A DNA stretch of 64,000 nucleotides. Origin: Acidovorax radicis N35. Its GTDB lineage: Bacteria > Pseudomonadota > Gammaproteobacteria > Burkholderiales > Burkholderiaceae_C. Under the pieces are notes generated by a model, which did no database searches, was not told the origin of the DNA, and saw nothing but the letters and a program-made list of their open reading frames with translations. Below, piece after piece: positions 1 to 9,650 of the stretch. The stretch covers positions 124,001 to 188,000 of the forward strand of contig NZ_AFBG01000018.1 of the NCBI RefSeq assembly GCF_000204195.1, in the 5' to 3' direction. How positions within the stretch are numbered: position 1 is the first letter of the stretch; each line of letters begins with the position of its first letter. The position numbers and the translations under genes were made by a program.

Positions 1-1031
1 TGGTGGGTGCCATTACCCCGTGGAATTTCCCCCTGGTCATGGTGTCGTGGAAGGTGGGCGCCGCCCTGGCAGCAGGCAACGCCGTGGTGCTCAAGCCCTC
101 AGAAATGACGCCGTATTCCGTCATCCGCCTGGCGGAGCTGGCCATCGAGGCCGGGGTGCCCGCTGGCATCTTCAACATCGTGCAGGGCGATGGCCGCACC
201 ACTGGTGACGCCCTCACGCGCCACCCGCTGATCGCCAAGATGACGTTCACGGGCTCCACCCGCACGGGGGCCGCCATCATGGCCAGTTGTGCCCTGCAGG
301 GCCCCAAGCCTGTGACCTTGGAGCTGGGTGGCAAAAGCCCGCAGCTGGTGTTTGACGATGCGCCCGATGTAGACCGCCTGGCGGGCATGGTGGCAGGGGC
401 TATCACGGGAAATGCGGGTCAGGTATGTGTGGCTGGCTCGCGCCTGATCGTGCAGCGTGGCATCGCAGAGGCGCTGGTTGATCGCATTGCGCAGCGCTTT
501 TCGGCGCTGCGGCCCGGCGCGACCTGGGATGCGCAGGCCACCTTGCCGCCCATCATCTCCGCGCCGCAGGCCGCACGGATTCTGGACATCGTGGAGCGCG
601 CGCGGGATGCGGGTGCACAACTGCGCTGCGGCGGGGGGCTGTTTGACGGCGGTCCCGGTGGAGCGTATTTTCAGCCCACCTTGGTGGAAGGCGTGACGGC
701 CACCAACCCCGCGGTGCAGGAGGAAATCTTCGGCCCCGTGCTGACCGTGCAGACCTTTGACACCGAAGAGGAGGGCCTGTCGCTGGCCGCGCACGAGCAC
801 TATGGTCTTGCAGCGGGTGTACACACCGCAGACCTCGGCCGTGCCCTGCGTGCCATGCGCAGCCTCTCGACAGGCACGGTGTGGATCAACCGCTATGGCC
901 GCAGCGCGGATTTTGTGATTCCGACGGGCGGGTACCACCAGTCGGGCATTGGCAAGGACCTGGGGCGCCAGGCGGTGGAAGCCAATCTGCGCTTCAAAAG
1001 TGTGCTGATCGACTTTGCTGCGGCGCACTAA
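1..1031 (+). CDS. Aldehyde dehydrogenase family protein, 5' truncated by window edge
   Basis: This NAD(P)-dependent aldehyde dehydrogenase would oxidise an aldehyde to its carboxylate. Only the C-terminal 343 or so residues are present. The frame is open from base 3, where the Rossmann segment GAITPWNFP is already under way, so roughly 140-150 N-terminal residues lie outside the window. Visible signatures are the ELGGKSP motif with the catalytic base Glu (about residue 107 of the fragment), the nucleophile Cys in GNAGQVCV (about 142), and the cofactor-site motif EEIFGPV. The same strand continues into a dehalogenase, an FAD amine-oxidase-like gene and an ABC importer, which suggests an aldehyde intermediate in that pathway. 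The substrate cannot be read from sequence. The family is certain; the specificity is unknown. Confidence 0.93.
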   Translation, partial: VGAITPWNFPLVMVSWKVGAALAAGNAVVLKPSEMTPYSVIRLAELAIEAGVPAGIFNIVQGDGRTTGDALTRHPLIAKMTFTGSTRTGAAIMASCALQGPKPVTLELGGKSPQLVFDDAPDVDRLAGMVAGAITGNAGQVCVAGSRLIVQRGIAEALVDRIAQRFSALRPGATWDAQATLPPIISAPQAARILDIVERARDAGAQLRCGGGLFDGGPGGAYFQPTLVEGVTATNPAVQEEIFGPVLTVQTFDTEEEGLSLAAHEHYGLAAGVHTADLGRALRAMRSLSTGTVWINRYGRSADFVIPTGGYHQSGIGKDLGRQAVEANLRFKSVLIDFAAAH

Positions 1032-1242
1032 TGGTGCGGAGGTGCACGCATGCAGTGCACACCGCACGGCATGCCGCAGGCCCCCACGCAATGCGCAACT
1101 TTCTCGCGTGGACGCCCCCCATTTCCCAACATGTTCTGCGCGCTTGCGTGCTCCAATGAATTTGTAATAACTCTGTCGCAAACGGTGATTAAACGATGCG
1201 ACCCGCCACGGTCGGTGACCGTTCCAACAAGGATTCGAGACC

Positions 1243-1908
1243 ATGACTTTCCGCCCCAAGTACGTGACCTTTGACTGCTACGGCACGCTCACCCGCTTTC
1301 GCATGGGCGAGATGACGCGCGAGCTGTTTGCCGACCGCATCCCGGCCGAGCGCATGGAGCAGTTCATTGCCGACTTCACGGCCTACCGGTTTGATGAAGT
1401 GCTGGGCGACTGGCAGCCCTACGAGGTGGTGCTCAAGAACGCCGTGCGCCGCCTCTGCAAGAAATGGAAGATTCAATACTTCGACGCCGACGGTCAAAAA
1501 TACTACGACGCCGTTCCCACCTGGGACCCGCATGCCGATGTGCCCGCCGGCCTGGCCAAGGTGGCCAAGGAGATCCCTCTGGTCATCCTCTCCAACGCTG
1601 CGGACGCACAGATCCAGAAGAACGTGGCCATGCTGGGCGCACCGTTTCACCGCGTGTACACCGCGCAGCAGGCCCAGGCCTACAAGCCCCGCCTCAAGGC
1701 TTTTGAATACATGCTCGATTCGCTCGGATGCAACCCCGAGGACGTGCTGCATGTGTCCTCCAGCCTGCGCTACGACCTCATGTCGGCCGACGACATCGGC
1801 ATCAAGAACAAGGTGTTTGTGAACCGTGGCCACGGCCCCGGCAACCCGGCTTACGGCTACACCGAGATCCAGGACATCGGCGGCCTGCCCGGTGTTGTGG
1901 GCCTTTGA
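1243..1908 (+). CDS. Haloacid dehalogenase type II (HAD superfamily hydrolase)
   Basis: This 221-residue HAD hydrolase resembles L-2-haloacid dehalogenases in length and motifs. Motif I is FDCYGTL with the nucleophile Asp11. Motif II is ILSNAAD with Ser117. Motif III has Lys148 in AYKPR. Motif IV is SSSLRYD with an acidic residue at 178. In the family these residues displace a leaving group through an aspartyl ester. The ATG at 1243 follows an AAGGA ribosome site, and the preceding 211 bp contain no gene. It begins the run that leads through the FAD oxidoreductase (34 bp downstream) to the ABC importer. Many proteins annotated this way act on substrates other than haloacids, so dehalogenase activity is inference. 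Confidence 0.88.
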   Translation: MTFRPKYVTFDCYGTLTRFRMGEMTRELFADRIPAERMEQFIADFTAYRFDEVLGDWQPYEVVLKNAVRRLCKKWKIQYFDADGQKYYDAVPTWDPHADVPAGLAKVAKEIPLVILSNAADAQIQKNVAMLGAPFHRVYTAQQAQAYKPRLKAFEYMLDSLGCNPEDVLHVSSSLRYDLMSADDIGIKNKVFVNRGHGPGNPAYGYTEIQDIGGLPGVVGL

Positions 1909-1942
1909 TCCCTGGCGCGAAACCACGAACCCACGGCACACC

Positions 1943-3235
1943 ATGAAGCTCGACTCCTACTGGAACGACTCGCTGCCCGCATTGCCTGGCGCGGCGGCCC
2001 CGGCGCTGCCTGCGCAGGTCGATGTGGCCATTGTGGGTGGCGGCTTCACGGGGCTGTCTGCGGCCCTGGCGCTGGCCCGGCGGGGTGCCCGTGTGGTGGT
2101 GCTGGAAGCCGGCGCCACGGTGGCCCCCGAGGCCTCAGGCCGCAATGGCGGCCATGTGAACAATGGCCTGGCGGTGGACTATGCCGATGTGGCTGCCAGG
2201 GTGGGTGTTGACCAGGCCCGCGCCTGGTACCACGCCTACGACGACGCGGTGGATACCGTGGCCCGCCTGGTGCGCGAGGAAGGCATTGACTGCGACTTTC
2301 TGCGACACGGCAAGCTCAAGCTGGCCACCAAGGCCTACCAGATGGACGCACTGCACCGCAGCGCCGAGCGCCTGGTGGCCGACGGTGTGGACACCGACGT
2401 GCAGGTGCTTGACGCGGCGCGCGTGCAGGCCGAAGTGCAGAGCGAGCGTTTCATGGGCGGGCTGCTGTACAAGCGCAGCGCGCAGATGCACATGGGGCGC
2501 TTTGCCCAGGGCCTGGCCCAGGCCGCACAGCGCCATGGGGCGCAGGTCCACACCGATACGCGGGTGAACCGCGTGGAACGTGTGCAGGGGCAGGTGCACC
2601 GCCTGCACACCGACCGTGGCGTGGTGCGGGCCAACCAGGTGCTGTTGGCCACAGGTGCATCCCGCCACGGCGGCTACGGCAGCTTTGGCTGGCTGCGGCG
2701 GCGCATCGTGCCGATTGGCAGCTTCATCGTGGTGACCGAGCCTCTGGGTGCCGACCGTGCCAGCGCCTTGTTGGCAGAGCGCCGCACCTACACCACCATT
2801 GCGAACATCCACCATTACTTTCGCCTCACGGCCGACCACCGCCTGGTATTTGGCGGTCGTGCACGGTTTGCCATCTCCAGCCCGCAGTCCGATGCCGCCA
2901 GTGGCGAGGTCCTGCGTGCAGGCCTGGCTGCCACGTTCCCTCAGTTGGGCAAGGTGCGGCTGGACTACTGCTGGGGTGGCCTGGTGGACATGACCCAGGA
3001 CCGCCTGCCACATGCGGGTGAACGCGATGGCCTGTTTTATTCCATGGGCTACAGCGGCCATGGAACGCAGATGTCCGTCCACATGGGCCAGTGCATGGCC
3101 GACGTGATGGCGGGTGATGCCAGTGCCAACCCCTGGAAGGGCCGCGACTGGCCTGCCATTCCCGGTCACTTCGGGCCCCCCTGGTTCCTGCCCGCGGTGG
3201 GCCTGTATTTCCGGCTCAAAGACCGGTTGGCTTGA
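1943..3235 (+). CDS. FAD-dependent amine/amino-acid oxidoreductase (DAO family, PuuB-like)
   Basis: This 430-residue flavoprotein belongs to the D-amino-acid oxidase fold family that includes gamma-glutamylputrescine oxidase and other amine oxidases. The N-terminal dinucleotide motif is VAIVGGGFTGLSAAL (about residues 28-42), followed by a beta-strand ending in LEAG. Near the C terminus GYSGHGTQMS is a typical family motif that closes the FAD site. I chose the ATG at 1943 because an in-frame start at 1826 would lie deep inside the dehalogenase gene; the first residues MKLDSYWNDSLP also suit the PuuB group. It probably oxidises an amine imported by the adjacent ABC system to an aldehyde, for which aldehyde dehydrogenase genes flank the cluster. 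The substrate is inference. Confidence 0.87.
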   Translation: MKLDSYWNDSLPALPGAAAPALPAQVDVAIVGGGFTGLSAALALARRGARVVVLEAGATVAPEASGRNGGHVNNGLAVDYADVAARVGVDQARAWYHAYDDAVDTVARLVREEGIDCDFLRHGKLKLATKAYQMDALHRSAERLVADGVDTDVQVLDAARVQAEVQSERFMGGLLYKRSAQMHMGRFAQGLAQAAQRHGAQVHTDTRVNRVERVQGQVHRLHTDRGVVRANQVLLATGASRHGGYGSFGWLRRRIVPIGSFIVVTEPLGADRASALLAERRTYTTIANIHHYFRLTADHRLVFGGRARFAISSPQSDAASGEVLRAGLAATFPQLGKVRLDYCWGGLVDMTQDRLPHAGERDGLFYSMGYSGHGTQMSVHMGQCMADVMAGDASANPWKGRDWPAIPGHFGPPWFLPAVGLYFRLKDRLA

Positions 3236-3328
3236 CGGCGAGACGACCGAAAGAGCCCACATCCGTTTGATTTTTTGACGACAACGATCCCACGACCCCC
3301 TCCCTTTTTTTCAACCAGGAGCATGACC

Positions 3329-4948
3329 ATGAGCGATAGCCACAAACAGTTCCAGAAACTTGTCGGTCCCAGCGAGAGCCTTCGCGTGATGGACTCGCTC
3401 AAGCGGGGGGCTACCCGGCGTGACGTGCTGGCCATGCTGACCGCTTGTGGCATGCAGGCCACGGTGGCTGGCAGCATGGCCGGGTTGGCCACATCGGCCC
3501 ATGCCCAGACGCCCCGGCGCGGTGGACGCATTCGCGTGGCGGGCGCCACGGCCGCTGCCACCGACACGCTGGACCCGGCCAAGCAGTCCAACCAGACCGA
3601 CTACTCGCGCGGCAACATGCTCTACAACGGCCTGACCGCGCTGGATGGTTCGCTCACGCCCCAGCCCGCGCTGGCCGAATCTTTCAACACGCAGGATGCC
3701 AAGACCTGGGTGTTCACCCTGCGCAAGGGCGTGGTGTTCCATGATGGCAAGGCCTTGTCGCCCGCCGACGTGGTGTTCTCCATCCTGCGCCACAAGGACC
3801 CGGCCACCGCGTCCAAGGCCAAGGTGCTGGCCGACCAGATCGAGGCCGTGCGCGCCAGCGGCCCCAACGAAGTGACTGTCGTGCTGTCGGCCCCCAACTC
3901 CGACCTGCCGGTGATCCTGGGTACTTTCCACTTCCACATCGTCAAGGAGGGCACCACCGACTTCAATGCTGGCATTGGCACGGGGCCCTACAAGCTCAAG
4001 GAGTTCAAACCGGGCGTGCGCTCGCTGGTGGTGCGCAACGATGCCTACTGGAAGCCTGGCAAACCGTACCTGGATGAAATCGAGTTCGTGGGCATTGGCG
4101 ACGAAACGGCCCGCGTGAATGCGTTGCTTTCTGGGGGCATGGACCTCGTGGCATCGGTCAATCCGCGCTCGGTGGCGCGTGTCAAGGGCACACCCGGTTT
4201 TGGCATCTTCACGACGCAGTCGGGCCAGTATTCCGACCTCATCATGCGCAAGGATATGGGCCCCGGCATGAACCCTGATTTTGCGCAGGCCATGAAGTTC
4301 CTGTTCGACCGCGAGCAGATGAAGAAGACCATTGCGCTCGACTACGCAGTGCTGGGCAACGACCAGCCCATCGACCCCACCAACCGTTTCTACTTCAAGG
4401 ACCTGCCGCAGCGCCCCTTCGACCTGGACAAGGCGAAGTTCCATCTGCAAAAGTCTGGCGTGACGGGCAAGGTGCCCATGGTGACTTCGCCCGCCGCGAT
4501 GTACTCGGTGGAGATTGCGCTGCTGCTGCAACAAGCCGGGCAGCGAATCGGGCTCGACATCGATGTCAAGCGCATGCCCGCCGATGGCTACTGGTCCAAC
4601 CATTGGCTGAACAGCCCCGTCGGCTTTGGCAACGTCAATCCCCGTCCCAGTGCCGACACCATCCTCACGCAGTTCTTCAAGTCGGACGCCGCCTGGAACG
4701 AGTCGCGCTGGAAGAGCGCTCAGTTCGATCAGTTGCTGCTCGCTTCCCGCGCCGAAACGGACCTGACCAAACGCAAGCAGATGTATGCCGACATGCAGAC
4801 CATGATCCACACCGAAGCGGGTATCGGCATCCCGCTGTTCCTGGCCAGCATTGACGGGCACAGCTCCAAGCTCAAGGGGCTCGCACCCATTCCGCTGGGC
4901 GGCCTGATGGGCTACGCTTTCGCCGAGCACGTCTGGCTCGATGCTTGA
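3329..4948 (+). CDS. ABC transporter substrate-binding protein, family 5 (peptide/opine type), Tat-exported
   Basis: This 539-residue periplasmic binding protein of the DppA/OppA class (family 5) captures the ligand for the permeases encoded directly downstream. The N terminus has a twin-arginine signal: ATRRDVLAM with Arg30-Arg31, a hydrophobic stretch, then an AHA/Q cleavage site near residue 59. The mature start is followed by the family pattern LDPAKQSNQTDYSRGNMLYNG. A leader of about 25 residues precedes the twin arginines, which is long but common in this subfamily. The ATG at 3329 lies 8 nt after AGGA; an ATG at 3323 and a TTG at 3275 are also in frame. Neighbouring genes suggest an amine or modified amino acid rather than a peptide as ligand, which is inference. 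Confidence 0.92.
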   Translation: MSDSHKQFQKLVGPSESLRVMDSLKRGATRRDVLAMLTACGMQATVAGSMAGLATSAHAQTPRRGGRIRVAGATAAATDTLDPAKQSNQTDYSRGNMLYNGLTALDGSLTPQPALAESFNTQDAKTWVFTLRKGVVFHDGKALSPADVVFSILRHKDPATASKAKVLADQIEAVRASGPNEVTVVLSAPNSDLPVILGTFHFHIVKEGTTDFNAGIGTGPYKLKEFKPGVRSLVVRNDAYWKPGKPYLDEIEFVGIGDETARVNALLSGGMDLVASVNPRSVARVKGTPGFGIFTTQSGQYSDLIMRKDMGPGMNPDFAQAMKFLFDREQMKKTIALDYAVLGNDQPIDPTNRFYFKDLPQRPFDLDKAKFHLQKSGVTGKVPMVTSPAAMYSVEIALLLQQAGQRIGLDIDVKRMPADGYWSNHWLNSPVGFGNVNPRPSADTILTQFFKSDAAWNESRWKSAQFDQLLLASRAETDLTKRKQMYADMQTMIHTEAGIGIPLFLASIDGHSSKLKGLAPIPLGGLMGYAFAEHVWLDA

Positions 4949-4984
4949 CGCGCCGGGCTGGCAATCTGCAACGGAAGGTTTTGC

Positions 4985-5941
4985 ATGAACCGCGTGATTT
5001 TCTCGCTGCTGGCCAAGCGCCTGCTCATTGCGCTGTTGTCGCTGCTGGCGGTGTCGGTGATCGTGTTCTCGATCACCGCCGTACTGCCGGGCGACGCCGC
5101 GCAAGAGCAGCTTGGCCAGGAAGCGACCCCAGAGGCCCTGGCTGCGTTGCGTGCGCAGATGGGGCTCGATGTGCCCGCCCCCGAGCGCTACCTCAAGTGG
5201 CTCTGGGGTGCGGTGCGCGGTGACCTGGGGCAGTCCGTGACCACGCAGATGCCCGTGGCCGACCTGGTGGGCAGCCGGTTGCCCAATTCGCTGCTGCTGG
5301 CTGCGGTGACCGCGCTGTTTTCCGTGCCCATCGCCCTGTTGTTCGGTATCTCGTCCGCAGTCTGGCGGGGTTCGTGGTTGGACCGCATAGCGTCGAGCCT
5401 GTCGGTGGCGGTAGTGTCGGTGCCCGAGTTTCTGGTGGCCACGCTGGCGGTGCTGGTGTTTGCGGTGCAGCTGCGCTGGCTGCCCGCGCTTTCGTATGTG
5501 AGCGACATCGAATCGGTGGGGCAGATGCTGCGCGCCTTTGCCATGCCAGTGCTCAGCCTGTGCTGCGTGATCGTGGCGCAGATGATGCGCATGACGCGTG
5601 CGGCGGTTATCGACCAGCTCGAAGCCCCCTATATCGAGATGGTGCGCCTCAAGGGTGCTTCGCCCCTGCGGATGGTGCTGGCGCATGCGCTGCCCAACGC
5701 GGTGGGCCCCATTGCGAATGCGGTGGCGCTGTCGCTGTCGTACCTGCTGGGTGGTGTGATCGTGATCGAGACCATCTTCAACTACCCCGGCATCGCCAAG
5801 CTCATGGTGGATGGTGTCACCCAGCGCGACATGCCGCTGGTGCAGACCTGCGCCATGATTTTCTGCACCGGCTACCTGCTGCTGGTCACGCTGGCCGATG
5901 TGTGCGGCATTGTGGCCAACCCGCGTCTGCGCCACCGCTGA
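4985..5941 (+). CDS. ABC transporter permease (DppB/OppB type)
   Basis: This 318-residue inner-membrane permease is the first of a DppB/DppC-type pair. It opens with the usual N-terminal transmembrane helix (LLAKRLLIALLSLLAVSVIV), then a periplasmic loop containing LPGD, and then five further hydrophobic segments. The cytoplasmic EAA loop that contacts the ATPase is visible as EMVRLKGASPLRMVLAHALP around residues 219-238. It starts 36 bp after the binding-protein gene and is followed 25 bp later by the second permease, so these are surely co-transcribed. Length and topology are ordinary for the family. Confidence 0.94.
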   Translation: MNRVIFSLLAKRLLIALLSLLAVSVIVFSITAVLPGDAAQEQLGQEATPEALAALRAQMGLDVPAPERYLKWLWGAVRGDLGQSVTTQMPVADLVGSRLPNSLLLAAVTALFSVPIALLFGISSAVWRGSWLDRIASSLSVAVVSVPEFLVATLAVLVFAVQLRWLPALSYVSDIESVGQMLRAFAMPVLSLCCVIVAQMMRMTRAAVIDQLEAPYIEMVRLKGASPLRMVLAHALPNAVGPIANAVALSLSYLLGGVIVIETIFNYPGIAKLMVDGVTQRDMPLVQTCAMIFCTGYLLLVTLADVCGIVANPRLRHR

Positions 5942-5966
5942 TGCTCAACGACTGGGGACTTTTCTG

Positions 5967-6848
5967 ATGGATACGCTTCCTCCTTCTTCTGGCGCCCCCG
6001 CGCTGGTGCATGTGCCGCTGCGGGGCGGGGTGCTGCACTGGTTGGCCGGTTTTGGTTTCTCCGGCCTGGTGGGGCTGGCCATTCTGGTGTTCTGGCTGTT
6101 CGCAGCGCTGGCGGGCCCTGCGCTGCTGCCCGCGCACCTGGTCAACCTGCAGGCCTCGGTCGTCTACGCGCCCATGGATGCCATGCACTGGCTGGGCACC
6201 GACTATCTGGGGCGCGACATGCTCGTGCGCGTGGTGCAGGGGGCCCGCTACACGGTGGGCGTGGCCTTGGTGGCCACCCTCATCGCCAGCGGCACGGGCA
6301 CGGTACTGGCACTGCTGGCGGCGGCCAGCGGCACGGTGCTTGATGCTGTCCTGAGCCGATTGCTCGATACCCTGACTTCCATCCCGAGCAAGATGTTTGC
6401 GCTGGTGCTGGTGGCAGGGTTTGGATCATCGATTGGCATGTTGGTGTTCACCGCTGCGCTCATCTACGTGCCTGGCGCTTTTCGCATTGCCCGTTCGCTG
6501 GCCGTGAACATCAATGCCCTGGACTATGTGACCGTGGCCCGCACGCGGGGTGAGGGCACGCTCTACATCATGCTGCGCGAGATCCTGCCCAACATCCTGG
6601 GGCCCATGCTGGCCGACCTGGGCCTGCGCTTTGTGTACGTGGTGCTGCTGCTGGCCAGCCTGAGTTTTCTGGGCCTGGGCATCCAGCCCCCCGAGGCCGA
6701 CTGGGGCTCGCTGGTGCGTGAAAACATCGGGGCCTTGCCCGAGGGCAGTGCGTCGGTGATCGCACCGGCCATGGCCATTGCCAGCCTCACGATTGCGGTC
6801 AATCTGGTGATCGACAACCTGCCGGGCCGTGCCGCCCGTGAACGCTAA
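5967..6848 (+). CDS. ABC transporter permease (DppC/OppC type)
   Basis: This 293-residue partner permease has the DppC pattern: one N-terminal helix (LVGLAILVFWLFAALAGPAL), a periplasmic segment with the hallmark HWLGTDYLGRDMLVRVVQGA (the DxxGRD motif of this class), then five more helices. The EAA-like loop is VTVARTRGEGTLYIMLREIL. The ATG at 5967 was chosen because upstream in-frame starts overlap the previous permease. The gene ends 10 bp before the ATPase gene. Together with the upstream permease it forms the membrane channel of the importer. Confidence 0.93.
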   Translation: MDTLPPSSGAPALVHVPLRGGVLHWLAGFGFSGLVGLAILVFWLFAALAGPALLPAHLVNLQASVVYAPMDAMHWLGTDYLGRDMLVRVVQGARYTVGVALVATLIASGTGTVLALLAAASGTVLDAVLSRLLDTLTSIPSKMFALVLVAGFGSSIGMLVFTAALIYVPGAFRIARSLAVNINALDYVTVARTRGEGTLYIMLREILPNILGPMLADLGLRFVYVVLLLASLSFLGLGIQPPEADWGSLVRENIGALPEGSASVIAPAMAIASLTIAVNLVIDNLPGRAARER

Positions 6849-6858
6849 GGAGCTATAG

Positions 6859-8505
6859 ATGGGTGCTTCGGTCATCGTAGAAGGTCTGCACATCACGGCG
6901 GGGGATCAGACTCTGGTCGATCACTTGAGCTTTGTCATTCAACCCGGCGAGGTGCTGGCGCTGATTGGCGAGTCGGGCTCGGGCAAGACCACCACGGCCC
7001 TGGCCTTGATGGGCTATGCCCGGCGCGGCTGTGCCATTTCGGGCGGCAGCGTCCGCATTGGTGACACCGATGTGCTGAAGCTTTCGGCCGCGGGGCAACG
7101 GGCCTTGCGCGGCCGCACCGTGTCGTACATCGCGCAAAGCGCGGCGGCCTCGTTCAACCCCTCGCGCACCATCATGGACCAGGTGGTGGAGCCTGCGCGC
7201 ATCCATGCCACCCTGTCCCGCGCTGAGGCTGAGGCCAAGGCGGTGCAACTGTTTCGTGAACTGGCGCTGCCCGACCCCGACACCATTGGCCAGCGCTACC
7301 CGCACCAGGTCTCGGGCGGGCAGCTGCAGCGGCTCATGGCGGCCATGGCACTGATCACCGACCCCGAGGTGGTGGTTCTGGACGAGCCCACCACGGCGCT
7401 CGACGTGACCACGCAGATCGAAGTGCTGCGCGCCTTTCGCCGCGTGGTGCGCGAGCGCCGCGCCACGGCGGTGTACGTGAGCCATGACCTGGCCGTGGTG
7501 GCGCAGATGGCCGACCACATCCTGGTGCTGCGCGGCGGCAAGGCGCAAGAGGTCAACACCACGGCACGCATCCTGTCCGAACCCGCGCACGAATACACCC
7601 AGAGCCTGCTGGCGGCCGCCCGTCCGGCACCCCGTGCCGCCGAGCACTGCAAGGGCGAGGGCGAGCTGCTGCTGGAGGTGCGCGAGCTTTCCGCCGGTTA
7701 CGGCACTGTGGACTCCAAGGGGCAGCCCGCCACGCTGATCCTGGAGGACATCAACTTCAAGCTCTACCGGGGCCAGGCCGTTGGCGTGATTGGCGAATCC
7801 GGCTCGGGCAAGACCACGCTGGCCCGTGCCATCGCCGGGCTGATTGCTCCGTGCAAGGGCAGCATGCTGTTCAACGGGCGTGAGCTGCTGCCCGACCTGC
7901 GCCAGCGCAGCAAGGAAGAGCTGCGGCAGGTCCAGATCGTCTTCCAGATGGCGGACACGGCGCTGAACCCGTCGCAGACCGTTGAACGCATCTTGGCGCG
8001 CCCGCTGCAGTTCTACAAGGGGCTGAAAGGGCCTGCGCTGCAGCGCCGCATCCACGAGCTGCTGGACCTGGTGCGCCTGCCGCACTCGGTGGCACAACGC
8101 CTGCCTGGCGGCTTGTCGGGCGGGCAGAAGCAGCGGGTGAACCTGGCGCGTGCCCTGGCGGCTGAGCCCGACCTGATCCTGTGCGACGAGGTGACGTCGG
8201 CGCTGGACACCGTGGTGGGCGCGGCCGTGCTCGACCTGATGGCCGACCTGCGGCGCGAACTGGGCGTGTCGTACCTCTTCATCAGCCACGATCTGCACAC
8301 CGTGCGGTCGGTGTGCGACGAGATCATCGTCATGCAGCACGGCCGCAAGCTGGACCAGGTGGCGCGTGCCGACTTTGACCGGGGTCCCCACCATCCGTAT
8401 TACGAGCTGCTGGCCGCCTCGGTGCCTGAGCTGCGCCAGGGCTGGCTGGAAGAGCGCGACGTGCCGCGCCCTGTGGAGGCACCCACCCTGGCGGTGGCCG
8501 CCTGA
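6859..8505 (+). CDS. ABC transporter fused double ATPase (DppD-DppF type)
   Basis: This 548-residue protein fuses the two nucleotide-binding subunits that are often separate as DppD and DppF. Domain 1 has Walker A GESGSGKT (about residues 37-44), signature VSGGQLQR and Walker B VVVLDEPTTALD. Domain 2 has Walker A GESGSGKT (about 311-318), signature LSGGQKQR and Walker B LILCDEVTSALD. A GELLLEVREL-containing linker joins them. The first signature reads VSGGQ rather than LSGGQ and the second Walker B has DEVTS rather than DEPTS; both variants are seen in active transporters. It is the last component of the importer and precedes the tartrate-dehydrogenase-like gene by 32 bp. Confidence 0.94.
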   Translation: MGASVIVEGLHITAGDQTLVDHLSFVIQPGEVLALIGESGSGKTTTALALMGYARRGCAISGGSVRIGDTDVLKLSAAGQRALRGRTVSYIAQSAAASFNPSRTIMDQVVEPARIHATLSRAEAEAKAVQLFRELALPDPDTIGQRYPHQVSGGQLQRLMAAMALITDPEVVVLDEPTTALDVTTQIEVLRAFRRVVRERRATAVYVSHDLAVVAQMADHILVLRGGKAQEVNTTARILSEPAHEYTQSLLAAARPAPRAAEHCKGEGELLLEVRELSAGYGTVDSKGQPATLILEDINFKLYRGQAVGVIGESGSGKTTLARAIAGLIAPCKGSMLFNGRELLPDLRQRSKEELRQVQIVFQMADTALNPSQTVERILARPLQFYKGLKGPALQRRIHELLDLVRLPHSVAQRLPGGLSGGQKQRVNLARALAAEPDLILCDEVTSALDTVVGAAVLDLMADLRRELGVSYLFISHDLHTVRSVCDEIIVMQHGRKLDQVARADFDRGPHHPYYELLAASVPELRQGWLEERDVPRPVEAPTLAVAA

Positions 8506-8537
8506 ATGCTTCATTGAGAACGAAGAAGGAAAAATCC

Positions 8538-9626
8538 ATGATCCCCGCGTTCCGCATTGCAGTCATTGCCGGAGACGGCATAGGCAAGGAAGTGATGCCC
8601 GAAGGCCTGCGCGTGGTGCAAGCCGCCGCAGCACGCTTTGGCTTCGAACTCGAATGCCACACCTTCGAATGGGCCAGCTGCGACTACTACGCCACCCACG
8701 GCCAGATGATGCCCGACGACTGGAAAGCCCAGCTCTCGGGCATGGACGCCATCTTCTTTGGCGCCGTGGGCTGGCCCGCCACCGTGCCCGACCATGTGTC
8801 CCTGTGGGGGTCTCTCCTCAAATTCCGCCGCGAGTTCGACCAGTACATCAACCTGCGCCCCGTGCGCCTGTTCGAGGGCGTGCCCTGCCCCCTGGCCGGC
8901 CGCAAGCCCGGCGACATCGACTACTACGTGGTGCGCGAGAACACCGAGGGCGAGTACACGTCCCTGGGCGGCATCATGTACGAAGGCACCGACCGCGAGA
9001 TCGTGATCCAGGAATCGGTCTACTCCCGCCACGGGGCCAACCGCCTCTTGAAGTTCGCCTTCGATCTGGCCCAGAGCCGCCCCAAGAAACACGTCACCCT
9101 GGCCACCAAGAGCAACGGCATCGCCATCAGCATGCCCTGGTGGGATCAGAGGGCGGACGATGTGGCCAAGGACTACCCCGAGGTCACGCTGGACAAGCAG
9201 CACATCGACATCCTCACCGCCCGCTTTGTGCTGCAGCCGGGCCGCTTTGACGTGGTGGCCGCCACCAACCTGTTTGGCGACATCCTCTCCGACCTGGGTC
9301 CGGCCACCACCGGCACCATTGGCCTGGCGCCATCGGCCAACCTGAACCCCGAGCGCCACTTCCCCAGCCTGTTCGAGCCCGTGCATGGCTCGGCGCCGGA
9401 CATCTACGGCAAGAACATCGCCAACCCGATTGCCATGATCTGGTCCGGCGCGCTGATGCTGGACTTCCTCACCCAGGGCCAGGGGGCGGGCAGGTTGGCG
9501 CACGATGCCATCGTGGCGGCGATTGAAGACACCCTCAAGAGCGGGCCGCGCACGCCGGACCTGGGGGGCACGGCCAGCACCACGCAGGTGGGACAGGCCA
9601 TTGCACAGCGGGTGGCCAACGGCTAG
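8538..9626 (+). CDS. Tartrate/D-malate dehydrogenase-like enzyme (isopropylmalate dehydrogenase family)
   Basis: This 362-residue NAD-dependent beta-decarboxylating dehydrogenase is in the isocitrate/isopropylmalate dehydrogenase superfamily, in the tartrate dehydrogenase/D-malate decarboxylase branch. Features are the N-terminal GDGIGKEVMPEG, the substrate loop LRPVRLF, the VVRENTEGEY motif shared by the family, metal-binding acids in NLFGDILSDL, and the NAD-site motif FEPVHGSAPDIYGKN. The ATG at 8538 follows GAAGGA. Such enzymes convert tartrate, D-malate or related 2-hydroxyacids. Its place at the end of the transporter operon suggests that the imported compound is degraded to such an acid, but the substrate is not certain. 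Confidence 0.88.
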   Translation: MIPAFRIAVIAGDGIGKEVMPEGLRVVQAAAARFGFELECHTFEWASCDYYATHGQMMPDDWKAQLSGMDAIFFGAVGWPATVPDHVSLWGSLLKFRREFDQYINLRPVRLFEGVPCPLAGRKPGDIDYYVVRENTEGEYTSLGGIMYEGTDREIVIQESVYSRHGANRLLKFAFDLAQSRPKKHVTLATKSNGIAISMPWWDQRADDVAKDYPEVTLDKQHIDILTARFVLQPGRFDVVAATNLFGDILSDLGPATTGTIGLAPSANLNPERHFPSLFEPVHGSAPDIYGKNIANPIAMIWSGALMLDFLTQGQGAGRLAHDAIVAAIEDTLKSGPRTPDLGGTASTTQVGQAIAQRVANG

Positions 9627-9650
9627 GCCGGTGGTGCGCCATTGCTCCTA

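Noticed and set aside
1826..1942. Upstream start for the FAD oxidoreductase at 1826
   Set aside because: It would overlap the dehalogenase coding region by 83 bp and add residues unlike the family; ATG 1943 fits better.
3311..5935. Long open frame (874 codons) on the minus strand opposite the ABC binding-protein and permease genes
   Set aside because: The plus-strand genes carry clear family motifs; the opposite product is low-complexity His/Gln/Arg text without any domain.
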